Below are positions 45,909 through 54,404 of a stretch of DNA of 64,000 nt, in pieces (the first letter of the stretch is position 1; each line of letters opens with the position of its first letter). The DNA is from Pseudoalteromonas rhizosphaerae. Its GTDB lineage: Bacteria; Pseudomonadota; Gammaproteobacteria; Enterobacterales; Alteromonadaceae. The stretch spans positions 27,226 through 91,225 of the forward strand of contig NZ_CABVLM010000017.1 of assembly GCF_902498845.1 (NCBI RefSeq), written 5' to 3'. The notes below the pieces were generated by a model. The model searched no databases and had not been told where the DNA came from. It was given only the letters and a program-made list of their open reading frames with translations. The position numbers and the translations under genes are program-made.

Positions 45909-46424
45909 ATGATAAGCAATCCTGTCAATATAGCGTGTATTGATGATATGTATAAAAAGCACAGTAACTGGCTGTCTATTTATATTCAACGCCGCTTAGG
46001 TTGTCCTGAAACCACAGCAGATTTAGTACAAGATACTTATTTGCGCATGTTAGCAAAAACAACACTACCAAGCATGCGAGACTCTCGGCGTTATTTAACG
46101 CATATTGCTAAAGGGTTGGTGATAGATTTGTATCGCAAGCGCAATGTAGAAGCTGCGTATTTAGAGTTAATTGCAAATGATCCTATTGCTCTGTCGGCAT
46201 CTGCAGAGTCTCAGCTGCTAATGATTGAAGCGCTGACGGAAATAGATAATCTTTTGCAGCGGTTACCCGAAAAAGTCCGCCAAGCATTATTGATGCGTCA
46301 GCTTGAAAATATGAGTTATAAACAAATAGCAAAGCAATTAAATGTTTCTGTGTCGTCGGTAGAAAAATACATAGCCAGAGCATTACAAAGTTGTTTAATG
46401 GTTAACCTAGAAATGTTGTTTTAA
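45909..46424 (+). CDS. FecI-type ECF sigma factor
   Basis: A 171-residue sigma-70 family ECF factor. Region 2 runs ~14-85 (DLVQDTYLRMLAKT, RRYLTHIAKGLVIDLYRKR) and region 4 ~112-165 (LPEKVRQALLMRQLENMSYK, then QIAKQLNVSVSSVEKYIARA). That lineup is the iron-starvation FecI/PvdS class. It is followed after two bases by the FecR-type gene. With the STN receptor it forms the usual three-part surface-signalling chain; the two shared promoter-like motifs in this locus are its likely targets. Confidence 0.93.
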   Translation: MISNPVNIACIDDMYKKHSNWLSIYIQRRLGCPETTADLVQDTYLRMLAKTTLPSMRDSRRYLTHIAKGLVIDLYRKRNVEAAYLELIANDPIALSASAESQLLMIEALTEIDNLLQRLPEKVRQALLMRQLENMSYKQIAKQLNVSVSSVEKYIARALQSCLMVNLEMLF

Positions 46425-46426
46425 TC

Positions 46427-47365
46427 ATGACGCAAATCTCGCCTGAGACAATACAACAAGCCGCGGTTTGGATGGCTAGATTATGGGCTGAAGATGTTAG
46501 CCAAGATGATAAAAGTGCTTTTAAAACTTGGTATGAGGCTGAGCCCGAACATGCCTTAGTATGGCAGCGGTTAGAGCAACTGCAGGAGACATTTCATCAA
46601 GCTCCGCAATCTGAACTTAGTCGTGCAGTATTAGCACGTAAGAAAAAGGGATTATCACGGCGACAGCTACTTGTATTAGGTCTCTTTAGCCTAGCGAATC
46701 TGAGTTTGATTTTTGCGGGGCGAGCAAGCCAACCTCGTGGGCGTGAATATGTTACTGCCGTTGGAGAAATTAAAACCGTTACCCTAAATGACGGTACGAT
46801 CATGGCTTTGAATACAGATACTCTCGTTTATATTGACTTCGATCAGTCAGCACGAAGATTACACTTATTACAAGGAGAAATATCTGTCACCAGCGCACGC
46901 CATACAGCCCCTTTATATGTGACCACGCGAGATGGAAAAGCTGTGCCAATTGGTACACGTTTTACTGTCAAGCAACAAGAGTATCGCACTTTAGTTGAAG
47001 TCTATGAAGGGGTTGTGGAGCTTCGACCCAAGCAGGGCGTAGAGTTACTTAGATTGAAAGCCACGCAGCAAGCTGTTTTTGATATAAACAGTATTATGCT
47101 AATACAACATTTACTCACAACTAAGCCGTTATGGCTTGAGCATAAAATACAAGCAAATGGCAGCAAATTAACCGATTTTATTGCCGAACTTGCTCGTTAC
47201 CGACGGGGTGTTATCAGTGTTGAACCGCAGCTTGCGAAGTATAAAGTTACAGGGACTTTTTCAACAAAGGATACAGATAAAACTCTACGGCACTTGAGTG
47301 AAATATTGCCTATAGAAATCCACTATCGCTTGCCTTTCTGGTTATCAATTAAAGAACGAAATTAA
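46427..47365 (+). CDS. FecR-type anti-sigma/sigma regulator
   Basis: A 312-residue single-pass inner-membrane protein. The cytoplasmic N-terminus (~1-70) has the FecR/DUF4880 helix pattern (AAVWMARLWAEDVSQDDKSA, ALVWQRLEQL). One membrane helix lies at ~77-95. The periplasmic FecR domain follows (VTLNDGTIMALNTDTLVYID, LLQGEISVTSARH, YEGVVELRP), and the C-terminal ~70 residues should contact the receptor's STN domain. The start is two bases after the sigma gene stop. No further gene follows for ~530 bases, so the locus ends here. Confidence 0.92.
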   Translation: MTQISPETIQQAAVWMARLWAEDVSQDDKSAFKTWYEAEPEHALVWQRLEQLQETFHQAPQSELSRAVLARKKKGLSRRQLLVLGLFSLANLSLIFAGRASQPRGREYVTAVGEIKTVTLNDGTIMALNTDTLVYIDFDQSARRLHLLQGEISVTSARHTAPLYVTTRDGKAVPIGTRFTVKQQEYRTLVEVYEGVVELRPKQGVELLRLKATQQAVFDINSIMLIQHLLTTKPLWLEHKIQANGSKLTDFIAELARYRRGVISVEPQLAKYKVTGTFSTKDTDKTLRHLSEILPIEIHYRLPFWLSIKERN

Positions 47366-47888
47366 AGTGTCATAGCTCTACAGGCTTATAATTCAGTGCT
47401 AATGAAAAGGCGCTGCAGATATGCATAGCTGAGTGTATTAATTGGGTTTATTATTCGCTTTAACATCAAACAACTATGCAGCTGTTTGCGCGCTGAAATT
47501 AGACAAGCCAAAATGTTATTACTATCCAGCATGACGAAATTATAGTGATAATGCTAGTATCACTTACAGAGCTACTATTTGATTACTGTGCTGTTGTGTG
47601 GCTTTCACTTTTAGTTAAAATCGGTGATTATTTTTTGTGTTTCGTTTTAGCATTCGTGGCAAAATCAGGTGCAAGTACTATCTAGTTTACAACTTTGCTA
47701 TTTTATTTTTATTTTATTTTTATTTGATTATTATTTTAAGGTTGTGTTCACAAAATGTTCAGCTATGTTTGCATATGATACTTCATTAAATGAATAATAT
47801 GAAAGTTAAGCAATTTCTTGAACTCACAAATATCAGCTCAAGAATCGTTTGTATTTCAGAATTTAAATCACCTCTCCTAAGAGTGAAA
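47366..47888. other. intergenic region, AT-rich
   Basis: About 520 bases after the FecR-type gene. It includes a low-complexity run of TTTTA-like repeats around 47700-47735. I see no supported ORF, RNA gene or strong terminator for the FecR transcript. Confidence 0.4.
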
Positions 47889-47890
47889 CC

Positions 47891-47911
47891 AAGCCGCACT
47901 TATTGCGGCTT
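47891..47911 (-). terminator. terminator overlapping the 3' end of the DUF5329 gene
   Basis: AAGCCGCA and TGCGGCTT form an 8-bp stem around a five-base loop. The right arm encodes the last residues of the minus-strand gene and its stop lies in the loop. Leftward transcripts then meet GGTTTC, a weak T tract. Confidence 0.65.
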
Positions 47912-48274
47912 TTCTGTGGTTCTAAAATGAGCTAACTCGTTTGTAAGCCATTTTTTACTGATTATTTTTGTACCATCTTTGAGAATAACGGTATAAGGTT
48001 TGCCACTCCATGAGCTTTTACTGGCAAGATTTTCAATAAACTCATCAGTAGTTTTAGCGTAGCGTTTACCTTTGTGGTATTTCATAGCAAGATGATCAGC
48101 GGCTTCGGTGCTGGTGTGTTGATCACCGTTACGAATGAAAGTCGCGTTGCTTTGCGCGATAAAGCTGAGCAAATGAGTGACTTCTTGTTCAGTGGTTGCT
48201 GCAAAGCTCAACTGACTAACCGTGAGTAAAAGGCAAGCCATCAGCCTGTATATAGTGTGGGTTAAGTCTTTCAT
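47900..48274 (-). CDS. DUF5329-type periplasmic protein
   Basis: A 124-residue exported protein: signal peptide (~1-25, ending LSFA), then a small helical domain with VTHLLSFIAQSNATFIRNGD, AADHLAMKYHKGKRYAKT and LASKSSWSGKPY, the DUF5329 pattern. In relatives a Cys often precedes the FIRNG segment; here it is Thr. ATG 48274 has GAGG six bases upstream and is preferred to ATG 48286. Function is unknown. Confidence 0.8.
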   Translation of the reverse strand: MKDLTHTIYRLMACLLLTVSQLSFAATTEQEVTHLLSFIAQSNATFIRNGDQHTSTEAADHLAMKYHKGKRYAKTTDEFIENLASKSSWSGKPYTVILKDGTKIISKKWLTNELAHFRTTEKPQ

Positions 48275-48528
48275 CTGTAGCCTCATTTAATCCAAAAAGT
48301 TTATTACGTTACCTGTGACCTGTGCCATCAAAAAAAGGTAAAGCTCTGAATAAAACTGATGTGCTAATGCATGTGCTGGTATAACTTTCAGCTATTAATA
48401 CCTTATTTATTATGTAGAATAATACATCAATAAGGTCAATTAAATTATCATGGCTTATTGGGATACTGTTTTGGTACTTGCATTGAACTTGCCGGGACAA
48501 TATTTATTACAAAAATAAAGGTGGAATT

Positions 48529-49422
48529 ATGAACAGCTCAGATCGCGCTATTGACGAACTAGTACTTGGGTTTTGGCGATTATTAGATTGGCAAATTACT
48601 CCACAACAGTGTTTAACTTTTCTTGAGCAAGCAATTGAAGCCGGCGTAAGGCACACCGATCACGCTGACATTTACGGTGGATATGGTTGTGAGGCGGAGT
48701 TTGGTAAAGCTTTAGCTTTAAAGCCAAGTATTCGTGATGAGATCAAAATTATTACCAAGTGCGGTATTAAACCTGCTTTTGCAAGCTTAGGATTAGCAGG
48801 CCTAGCTAATCATTACGATTCGAGTGCCGCACATATTATTAGCTCAGCACAGCAATCGTTAAAGCATTTTAATACCGATAGATTAGATGCATTACTTATT
48901 CATCGCCCTGATTATTTGATGAATGCAGACGAAGTAGCTGAGGCATTCACTACTCTTAAGCAAAATGGTGATGTACTCGAATTTGGTGTATCAAACTTTA
49001 CGCCATCACAACTAAGTTTATTGCAGTCGCGTCTTGATTTTGAATTGGTGACCAATCAAATTGAATTTTCACCGTATGAAATGCAAGCACTTGATGATGG
49101 TAGTTTAGACCAATGTCAGTTACTTGATATTAAACCTATGTGTTGGTCACCTTTGGCTGGCGGTCGCATTTTTGCAGAAAATGATGAAAAAGCGATTCGC
49201 CTGCGTCATGTACTCGAACAAGTAGGCAGTGAAATTGGTGCAAGTTCTATTGATCAAGTAGTTTACGCGTGGTTATTAATGCACCCAAGTTCCCCATCAG
49301 TGGTACTGGGCACTGGCAACATTGAGCGTGTTAAATCGGCTGTTGCCGCTAAGCAGTTAAAACTCAGTCGTGAACAATGGTATCGTATTTGGCAAGGTTC
49401 AACAGGGCACAGTGTGCCATAG
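48529..49422 (+). CDS. aldo/keto reductase (YdhF-like)
   Basis: A 297-residue NADPH-dependent oxidoreductase barrel. The catalytic tetrad is visible: Asp in HTDHADIYGGYG with its Tyr, Lys in IITKCGI, and His in LLIHRPD. FGVSNFTPSQLSLL and SPLAGGRIF with the late VLGTGNIERV form the cofactor-binding end. The pattern matches E. coli YdhF. The physiological carbonyl substrate is unknown. It has an AAGGTGG ribosome site and seems to be a single-gene unit. Confidence 0.92.
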   Translation: MNSSDRAIDELVLGFWRLLDWQITPQQCLTFLEQAIEAGVRHTDHADIYGGYGCEAEFGKALALKPSIRDEIKIITKCGIKPAFASLGLAGLANHYDSSAAHIISSAQQSLKHFNTDRLDALLIHRPDYLMNADEVAEAFTTLKQNGDVLEFGVSNFTPSQLSLLQSRLDFELVTNQIEFSPYEMQALDDGSLDQCQLLDIKPMCWSPLAGGRIFAENDEKAIRLRHVLEQVGSEIGASSIDQVVYAWLLMHPSSPSVVLGTGNIERVKSAVAAKQLKLSREQWYRIWQGSTGHSVP

Positions 49423-49428
49423 GAGTTT

Positions 49429-49509
49429 TAAGCTATAAGCTATAAGCAGTCTGAGTTTAGGGTAAGTCTTGACATAAAATCTGAACTTAGTCGCTTTTTA
49501 CCGCTTACC
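49429..49509. repeat. short heptamer repeats after the aldo/keto reductase gene
   Basis: TAAGCTATAAGCTATAAGC (49429-49447) is 2.7 copies of a heptamer. At 49498-49509 there are 1.7 copies of the TTACCGC unit that forms the 18-copy array at 16996. Read on one strand, both are TAAGC plus two variable bases. Confidence 0.75.
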
Positions 49510-49519
49510 AAGATCGAGA

Positions 49520-49537
49520 AAGGGCCTTACGGCCCTT
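49520..49537 (-). terminator. hairpin terminator of the TorF-type gene
   Basis: A perfect 7-bp stem AAGGGCC / GGCCCTT with a four-base loop, followed on the minus strand by TCTCG. It lies about 30 bases past the stop of the minus-strand porin-like gene. Confidence 0.7.
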
Positions 49538-49564
49538 AGTGTTGCAGCAAGTAACACATTCTTT

Positions 49565-50242
49565 TTATAGGCTAAAGTCCATTGAAAAAGCAACGTAAGC
49601 CTTAATATCACTGTCATCCATATCGGTATCAGATAGACCAAAAGTGAAGCCATCTTTAGAGATAGATACGCCGTAGTCGATGATGTCGTCATCACCAATA
49701 AAGTCGCCTGAGTAATGGCCTAAGTGTAAGGCCATTTCAGTGCCATTAGTACCAACTGCGAAACCGTAATCTGCAGTCAGGTATAACGAATCACCAAAGT
49801 CTGTGCCATCACCGCTTGCGGCTGAAGTTGCAAGAACTGATGCGCCAAAGCTAAAGCCACCCATACTGATGCTACCGTAAATTTCAGAAAAATCAGCGTC
49901 TGCGCCAGAAGCTGCATCAGGGTAAGCGTAATAGATGTAGCCAACGTCGTAGCTCATATTTTCATTAATATCGCCACCAAAACCAGCATAGAGATCAAGC
50001 TCGTAGGTCATTTCATCGGCCCAGCTTGCATTTGAAGCCCAAGTACCAGCATAAAAACCTGATTCGTTGGCATAATCAATACCACCTGAAATTGCAGCAT
50101 CACCACCGGTTTGTTCTTGACCACGCCATAAGTAGTTTGAAGTTGCTGCGGCATTGGCTGTTACTTCTGCATATGCTGCTGTAGATGTTGCACCCATGAG
50201 TACAAGTGTGCTGATCGCAATTGCTGATTTTAGTTTTAACAT
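49565..50242 (-). CDS. TorF-family putative porin (TIGR02001 type)
   Basis: A 225-residue outer-membrane protein. After a signal peptide (~1-25, ending AYA) it has the family's opening VTANAAATSNYLWRGQEQTG, followed by the GGIDYANESGFYAGTWASN block and about ten amphipathic strands, ending in MDFSL. TIGR02001 proteins are small barrel proteins, one of which (Shewanella TorF) lies by TMAO genes; no such genes are here. The chain is strongly acidic. Monocistronic. Confidence 0.88.
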   Translation of the reverse strand: MLKLKSAIAISTLVLMGATSTAAYAEVTANAAATSNYLWRGQEQTGGDAAISGGIDYANESGFYAGTWASNASWADEMTYELDLYAGFGGDINENMSYDVGYIYYAYPDAASGADADFSEIYGSISMGGFSFGASVLATSAASGDGTDFGDSLYLTADYGFAVGTNGTEMALHLGHYSGDFIGDDDIIDYGVSISKDGFTFGLSDTDMDDSDIKAYVAFSMDFSL

Positions 50243-50474
50243 GTTTGGTATCCTGTTGTTATGCTGATTTTTTGGCTCGCAATTATTAATTAGATTACAG
50301 TCTATAATTGCGGATCCTATTTTTAGTTGTCTACCAGGATAATTGCACTGCTTGTGCCAAGTTAAATGAAAAGCAATAATTTATATTTAAATTACTTTAT
50401 AAACAACGGTATAAATATTTATAGTGAAAGGAGGAGATTGTTTTTTACGAAGCTTGCGCACTTTATTGGTGCGT

Positions 50475-50515
50475 AAAAAAACCCGCATGCACAACTCAGT
50501 TGCAGCGGGTTTTTG
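50475..50515. terminator. bidirectional hairpin terminator
   Basis: AAAAAACCCGC and GCGGGTTTTT form the stem of a long hairpin whose inner part also pairs (TGCACAAC with GTTGCA, imperfect). T runs exist on both strands. It ends the transcript of the minus-strand gene at 50532. Confidence 0.85.
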
Positions 50516-50531
50516 TATTTTTTACTATGGT

Positions 50532-51695
50532 TTAACCAAAAATAGTACGCATTAGGCTGATTGTTTCGTTCACGCCACGGCCTTTTTGTACTTCGCTGAT
50601 AATTGAATCACGCTTTGCGCGAATATGCTCAGGCATATCGTCAGCAGCAAGTGCGCGATCAACAAGTATTTCAGCAGACTCTTTACCACGACGCACTTTT
50701 CTAGTGCCAGTGGTTGTTGTACGCTTTGGCTTGCTCAATAACTTGATGTAGTTAGAGTTTTCAGGCGTGTTTTTGTCCGCGTGATAGAAAAAGCACGGAA
50801 TTAACGCTTTGATTGCAACAAGTTGTTGATCCAGCTCGCTGTCACCACTTGCCATTTTAAACCAAGACATACCATGAACTGCTTGGACAATATCCTGCCA
50901 ATAACGCGCAAAGTCACGATTATTTAATTTAGTAATAGCCAATGCTGAGCAAAGTGCATCTAAACGGGTGTTATTAATTGGTGTAAAAACATCTGGGCGG
51001 CGCATTGCTAATAGACGAGTTGCCGGTGCAAGCGTTGGCTTTTCATTGCTATCAGTAAAGGCTTTTAAATATTTGACCACAAATTCTTGGTAATCAGCTT
51101 CAGTTACTTCACCTTCTAAAGGTATATGTGCTAATGCTTCATCAAATAATGCCGGCAGGTCGGCAAGCATTTGATGAAAAGCTTTGGCGCTTTTAGTAGA
51201 GCTAAACCATTCGACATCAAAATTATAACTACTTGGATCCAGTGCAGAAGTATGTTTACCACTAAATGCTAATAAATCTTCAGGGATCATCTCTTTCAGT
51301 GATTGCTCGCGAATACCAGCTATATAGTTGGCAAGGCGTAACTGTTCATCAAGGGCTAACACATCTTTATGTTGCTCTATAAATACACTAACTACAGGCC
51401 AAGGTGCTACGCGTAATGTTTTCAATTGTAAGAAGCTAATTGCTGAAACTAATAAGTCATTAAGCTTTTTTAAAATTGGTAATTGATTGGTTTCGAGTAA
51501 ATCATGATTAATACGGTTACGGCTAGCATTAAGTAGTTCATAGCACCAACCTAAGAAGTCTTCAGGATGATTTTCTATTTTCACCGCCATCAGGTTTAAG
51601 CTGATTTCAGAAGCCTGCTTTAGAATATTTTGATAAATATGGCCTTCTTGTTCGCCTAATGCCATTTGTGAAGGTGAAATGAGCAATTTTTTCAT
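50532..51695 (-). CDS. uncharacterised 387-residue cytoplasmic protein
   Basis: I do not recognise a named family. The product is soluble, with no signal peptide or membrane segment. The N-terminal ~100 residues are helical. Residues ~150-310 include FDVEWFSSTKSAKAFHQM, a conserved-looking block LLAMRRPDVFTPINNTRLD and YWQDIVQAVHGMSWF. The C-terminal ~70 residues are basic (RTTTTGTRKVRRGKESAE) then helical, with AKRDSIISEVQKGRG. The P-D-V-F-x-P-x-N pattern resembles the loop before the last helices of some restriction-related N-terminal domains, but this is weak. ATG 51695 has GGAG upstream; ATG 51722 is an alternative that adds nine residues. Confidence 0.7.
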   Translation of the reverse strand: MKKLLISPSQMALGEQEGHIYQNILKQASEISLNLMAVKIENHPEDFLGWCYELLNASRNRINHDLLETNQLPILKKLNDLLVSAISFLQLKTLRVAPWPVVSVFIEQHKDVLALDEQLRLANYIAGIREQSLKEMIPEDLLAFSGKHTSALDPSSYNFDVEWFSSTKSAKAFHQMLADLPALFDEALAHIPLEGEVTEADYQEFVVKYLKAFTDSNEKPTLAPATRLLAMRRPDVFTPINNTRLDALCSALAITKLNNRDFARYWQDIVQAVHGMSWFKMASGDSELDQQLVAIKALIPCFFYHADKNTPENSNYIKLLSKPKRTTTTGTRKVRRGKESAEILVDRALAADDMPEHIRAKRDSIISEVQKGRGVNETISLMRTIFG

Positions 51696-51852
51696 GCCTG
51701 ATGGTACTCCGGTTAAATACATTTTTCAGTTGTTTAATTTTAGCGCAAAACGTCTTAAAACAACAGGGCTGTGCATCATACCGAAGAATACAGGGGATGC
51801 AATCTTGATAAGTTAAATCTGCACAAGATTGCATTTAAAGGGTTTAATCTGC

Positions 51853-52044
51853 TTATTCAAGTGAAAATAACTGCTCCACAGTAGTTTCAAACTGCCGAGC
51901 TATCTTCAATGCAATGATCACTGAAGGTGTAAAGCGTGATGTTTCGACCGTGCTGATTGTTTTGCATGAAACGGCGCTAGCATCGGCTAGCTCTTGCTGT
52001 GAAAGCCCGGCGGCTTTGCGAAATTCAGCTATATGGTTTTGCAG
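51853..52044 (-). CDS. small XRE-type helix-turn-helix regulator, apparent CTG start
   Basis: A 63-codon frame reads LQNHIAEFRKAAGLSQQELA, then a recognition segment SAVSCKTISTVETSRFTPS and IALKIARQFETTVEQLFSLE before the stop. This is a complete minimal Cro/XRE domain of the YozG type with all five helices. It has no ATG, GTG or TTG: the frame is closed by TAG at 52045-52047 and the first codon is CTG at 52042-52044, exactly where relatives place Met. It is either translated from CTG or has lost its start by one base change. Confidence 0.65.
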   Translation of the reverse strand: MQNHIAEFRKAAGLSQQELADASAVSCKTISTVETSRFTPSVIIALKIARQFETTVEQLFSLE

Positions 52045-52186
52045 CTAAAGGTATCAAAATGTTTCAGTAACAATTCATATATTCACTGTAGAATGCAGGA
52101 AATTGCATTTTTCTTCGTTGCACAATGATTTTAATGCTAACTCCCGCTATGATAAGAACATTATTTGCACATTTGAAAGGACCATC

Positions 52187-54127
52187 ATGAAGACCTTATT
52201 TAAAGTTATTGGTGTCATATTATTATTGCTTGTTGCTTTAATTATTGCTGCACCGTTTTTAATTCCAACCGATGCCATTTTTAATAAAGTCTCTGAGCAG
52301 GTTGAGCAAACCACTGGGCGTACTTTAACTATTAAAGGCGATAAAACATTATCCGTTTTTCCTTCTTTGAAGCTTGAACTTGAAGATGTGCATTTTGCCA
52401 ATATGAAAACTGGCTCACGTGCAGATATGGCAAGCATGCAGCAACTTGCAGTTCATATTCCTTGGTTTTCGCTATTTGGTGGTGAACTTAAACTAGAAAA
52501 GTTTGTGATCAATGAACCCAATATTCTGCTTGAAACAGATAAAAATGGTAAAGCTAACTGGCAGTTATTTGATGCAGTAGCTGCGAAACCTGAGCAGCAA
52601 ACTCAAGCAGGTGAGGCAGTCAAACTACCTGAAAACTTTGATATTCAATTAGGTGAAGTGGCTATATATGGTGGGTCGTTTACTTATTTAGATGGTCAAA
52701 CGGGAGCTAAACAGCAAATTAGCGATTTAGAATTGGCTATCTTACTGCCTTCACTGCATAAATCACTCGAAGTCAAAGGTGGGATCACTTATATGCAAGA
52801 GCGCTTTGAGCTTGATGTAACAGTTGATAACCCAGCTAAAGCAATAGAAGGTGATACATTTAATGTGACAACTGATGTCACTTCAAAGTTAGTTGATGTT
52901 GAGTTTAAAGGCTTAATAGCCGGTCAAGGTAAAGATATTCAAGGTCAATTAGCGCTCAGTGGTGATTCAGTAAAAGACATTGCTAAATGGCAGGGAGTCG
53001 AGCTGAACGCTAAAGAAAGCGCCTTTAATGCATTTAGTGTTAGTGGCAAAATGCGTATGCAAGGTGATAAGTTCAACCTAGCTGAATTAGTCGCCACTCT
53101 TGATGCATTAGAGATCAAAGGAAAAAGCGAGCTTAATTTAGGTAAGCGTTTAGCCGTTAATGCTGACATCGATTTAGGTATGCTGGACTTAAATCCTTAC
53201 TTACCTGAGGTGGTAGCGCCAGCAGATAAACCAGAACCTAAAAGTGACGAGCCAGCCAAACCAATTGTATGGGATGACACAAAAATGGATTTAAGTGGCT
53301 TAAATGCCTTAGATGCGAATGTGGTGATCCGTTCAAGTGGCTTAAAAGCAAATGAAATCAAACTTGGTGCTAATCAATTCACTGTAAACCTTAACAAAGG
53401 CGTAGCAAAAATCAGCCTAGATAAGTTTGCCGCCTACGAAGGTAATGGTAAAGGCACAGTAACGGTTAATGCGAAACAAGCTCCTTACAAAATCAGCACC
53501 AACTTCTCGTTAGATAAAATAGATGCACAACCATTGCTAACAGATGCCGCTGGCTTCGATAAGCTAATGGGCAAAGGCTCACTCAATTGGGACTTAGCAA
53601 CATCAGGTCAGAGCCAAAAAGACTTTATGAGTGCCCTACAGGGTAAACTAGCATTTGAATTTGCCGATGGTGCAGTAAAAGGCGCCAACATTGCTGAAAT
53701 GGTTCGCAAAGGCAAAGAGCTAATTAAGGGTAACTTTGGTGCAATATCACAAGGGCTAGATACTGGCTTTGATAATTCCCAGCAAACCGACTTCTCTGCG
53801 CTAACGGGTAGCTTTAACTTTACCAATGGCGTGGGCAAAAACACGGATCTAAGTTTGTTAAGTCCATTAGTACGTATTAGTGGTGAAGGGGATGTTAATC
53901 TACCAGCAACGACAGTTAACTACCGCTTAGTGACAGGCATAGTCGATTCTCTCGAAGGACAGGGTACCCAAGATGACAGTACCGGCTTTAAAATTCCAGT
54001 GCGAATCAAAGGACCATTTCATGATGTTGGCATCAGCTTAGATGTAAGCAAAGCGGCAGAAGATGAAGTAAAAGAAAAAGCGAAAGATAAAATTAAAGAT
54101 AAGTTAAAAGGTTTGTTTGGCAAATAA
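52187..54127 (+). CDS. AsmA-family protein
   Basis: A 646-residue envelope protein anchored by one N-terminal helix (~4-26, FKVIGVILLLLVALIIAAPF). The AsmA N-domain follows (TDAIFNKVSEQVEQTTGRTL, LSVFPSLKLELEDVHFANM), then long beta-rich periplasmic repeats and the AsmA C-domain (~480-600: KLMGKGSLNWDLATSGQS, FADGAVKGANIAEMVRKG, DFSALTGSF). A charged Lys-rich tail ends it. AsmA proteins are thought to carry phospholipids between membranes. ATG 52187 with GAAAGG upstream is preferred to the open frame from 52103. A strong terminator follows. Confidence 0.9.
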   Translation: MKTLFKVIGVILLLLVALIIAAPFLIPTDAIFNKVSEQVEQTTGRTLTIKGDKTLSVFPSLKLELEDVHFANMKTGSRADMASMQQLAVHIPWFSLFGGELKLEKFVINEPNILLETDKNGKANWQLFDAVAAKPEQQTQAGEAVKLPENFDIQLGEVAIYGGSFTYLDGQTGAKQQISDLELAILLPSLHKSLEVKGGITYMQERFELDVTVDNPAKAIEGDTFNVTTDVTSKLVDVEFKGLIAGQGKDIQGQLALSGDSVKDIAKWQGVELNAKESAFNAFSVSGKMRMQGDKFNLAELVATLDALEIKGKSELNLGKRLAVNADIDLGMLDLNPYLPEVVAPADKPEPKSDEPAKPIVWDDTKMDLSGLNALDANVVIRSSGLKANEIKLGANQFTVNLNKGVAKISLDKFAAYEGNGKGTVTVNAKQAPYKISTNFSLDKIDAQPLLTDAAGFDKLMGKGSLNWDLATSGQSQKDFMSALQGKLAFEFADGAVKGANIAEMVRKGKELIKGNFGAISQGLDTGFDNSQQTDFSALTGSFNFTNGVGKNTDLSLLSPLVRISGEGDVNLPATTVNYRLVTGIVDSLEGQGTQDDSTGFKIPVRIKGPFHDVGISLDVSKAAEDEVKEKAKDKIKDKLKGLFGK

Positions 54128-54147
54128 TGCCGATTTTATTCGGTGAT

Positions 54148-54183
54148 AAAACAATCAGGGCATAAAATTGCCCTGATTGTTTT
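54148..54183. terminator. intrinsic terminator after the AsmA gene
   Basis: A perfect 15-bp stem AAAACAATCAGGGCA / TGCCCTGATTGTTTT with a six-base loop, A-run before and T-run after, so it works on both strands. It insulates the ribosomal operon from upstream transcription. Confidence 0.92.
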
Positions 54184-54404
54184 ATAATCAATGCTAAAAT
54201 AGCAAAATATGTTTCATCGACAAAACAACCATCCTCGTTATTCTAAATTAATTAAAAAATAACCTACCACTACCCCCGCAATGCTGATACAATTGCCCGC
54301 CCTTGGGAGACAACTAGATTGTTTTTTGAGTGGTTTTTAACCTAAATGTCTTGATTTTAAACAAATTTAAGACAGTTGTAATAACTACACCGGAGGTCAT
54401 TAAC
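54184..54404 (+). promoter_or_regulatory. spc operon promoter/leader region
   Basis: This 220-base stretch after the AsmA terminator must contain the promoter for rplN onward. TGCTGATACAAT at 54282-54293 is a good extended -10 element followed by a GC-rich start region (GCCCGCCC), but the -35 region is weak. GGAGG at 54392-54396 is the rplN ribosome site. Confidence 0.5.

Noticed and set aside
48529..49422. Possible role of the aldo/keto reductase and TorF genes in a linked pathway
   Set aside because: They are convergent, separated by terminator-like hairpins and repeats, and share no visible regulation.
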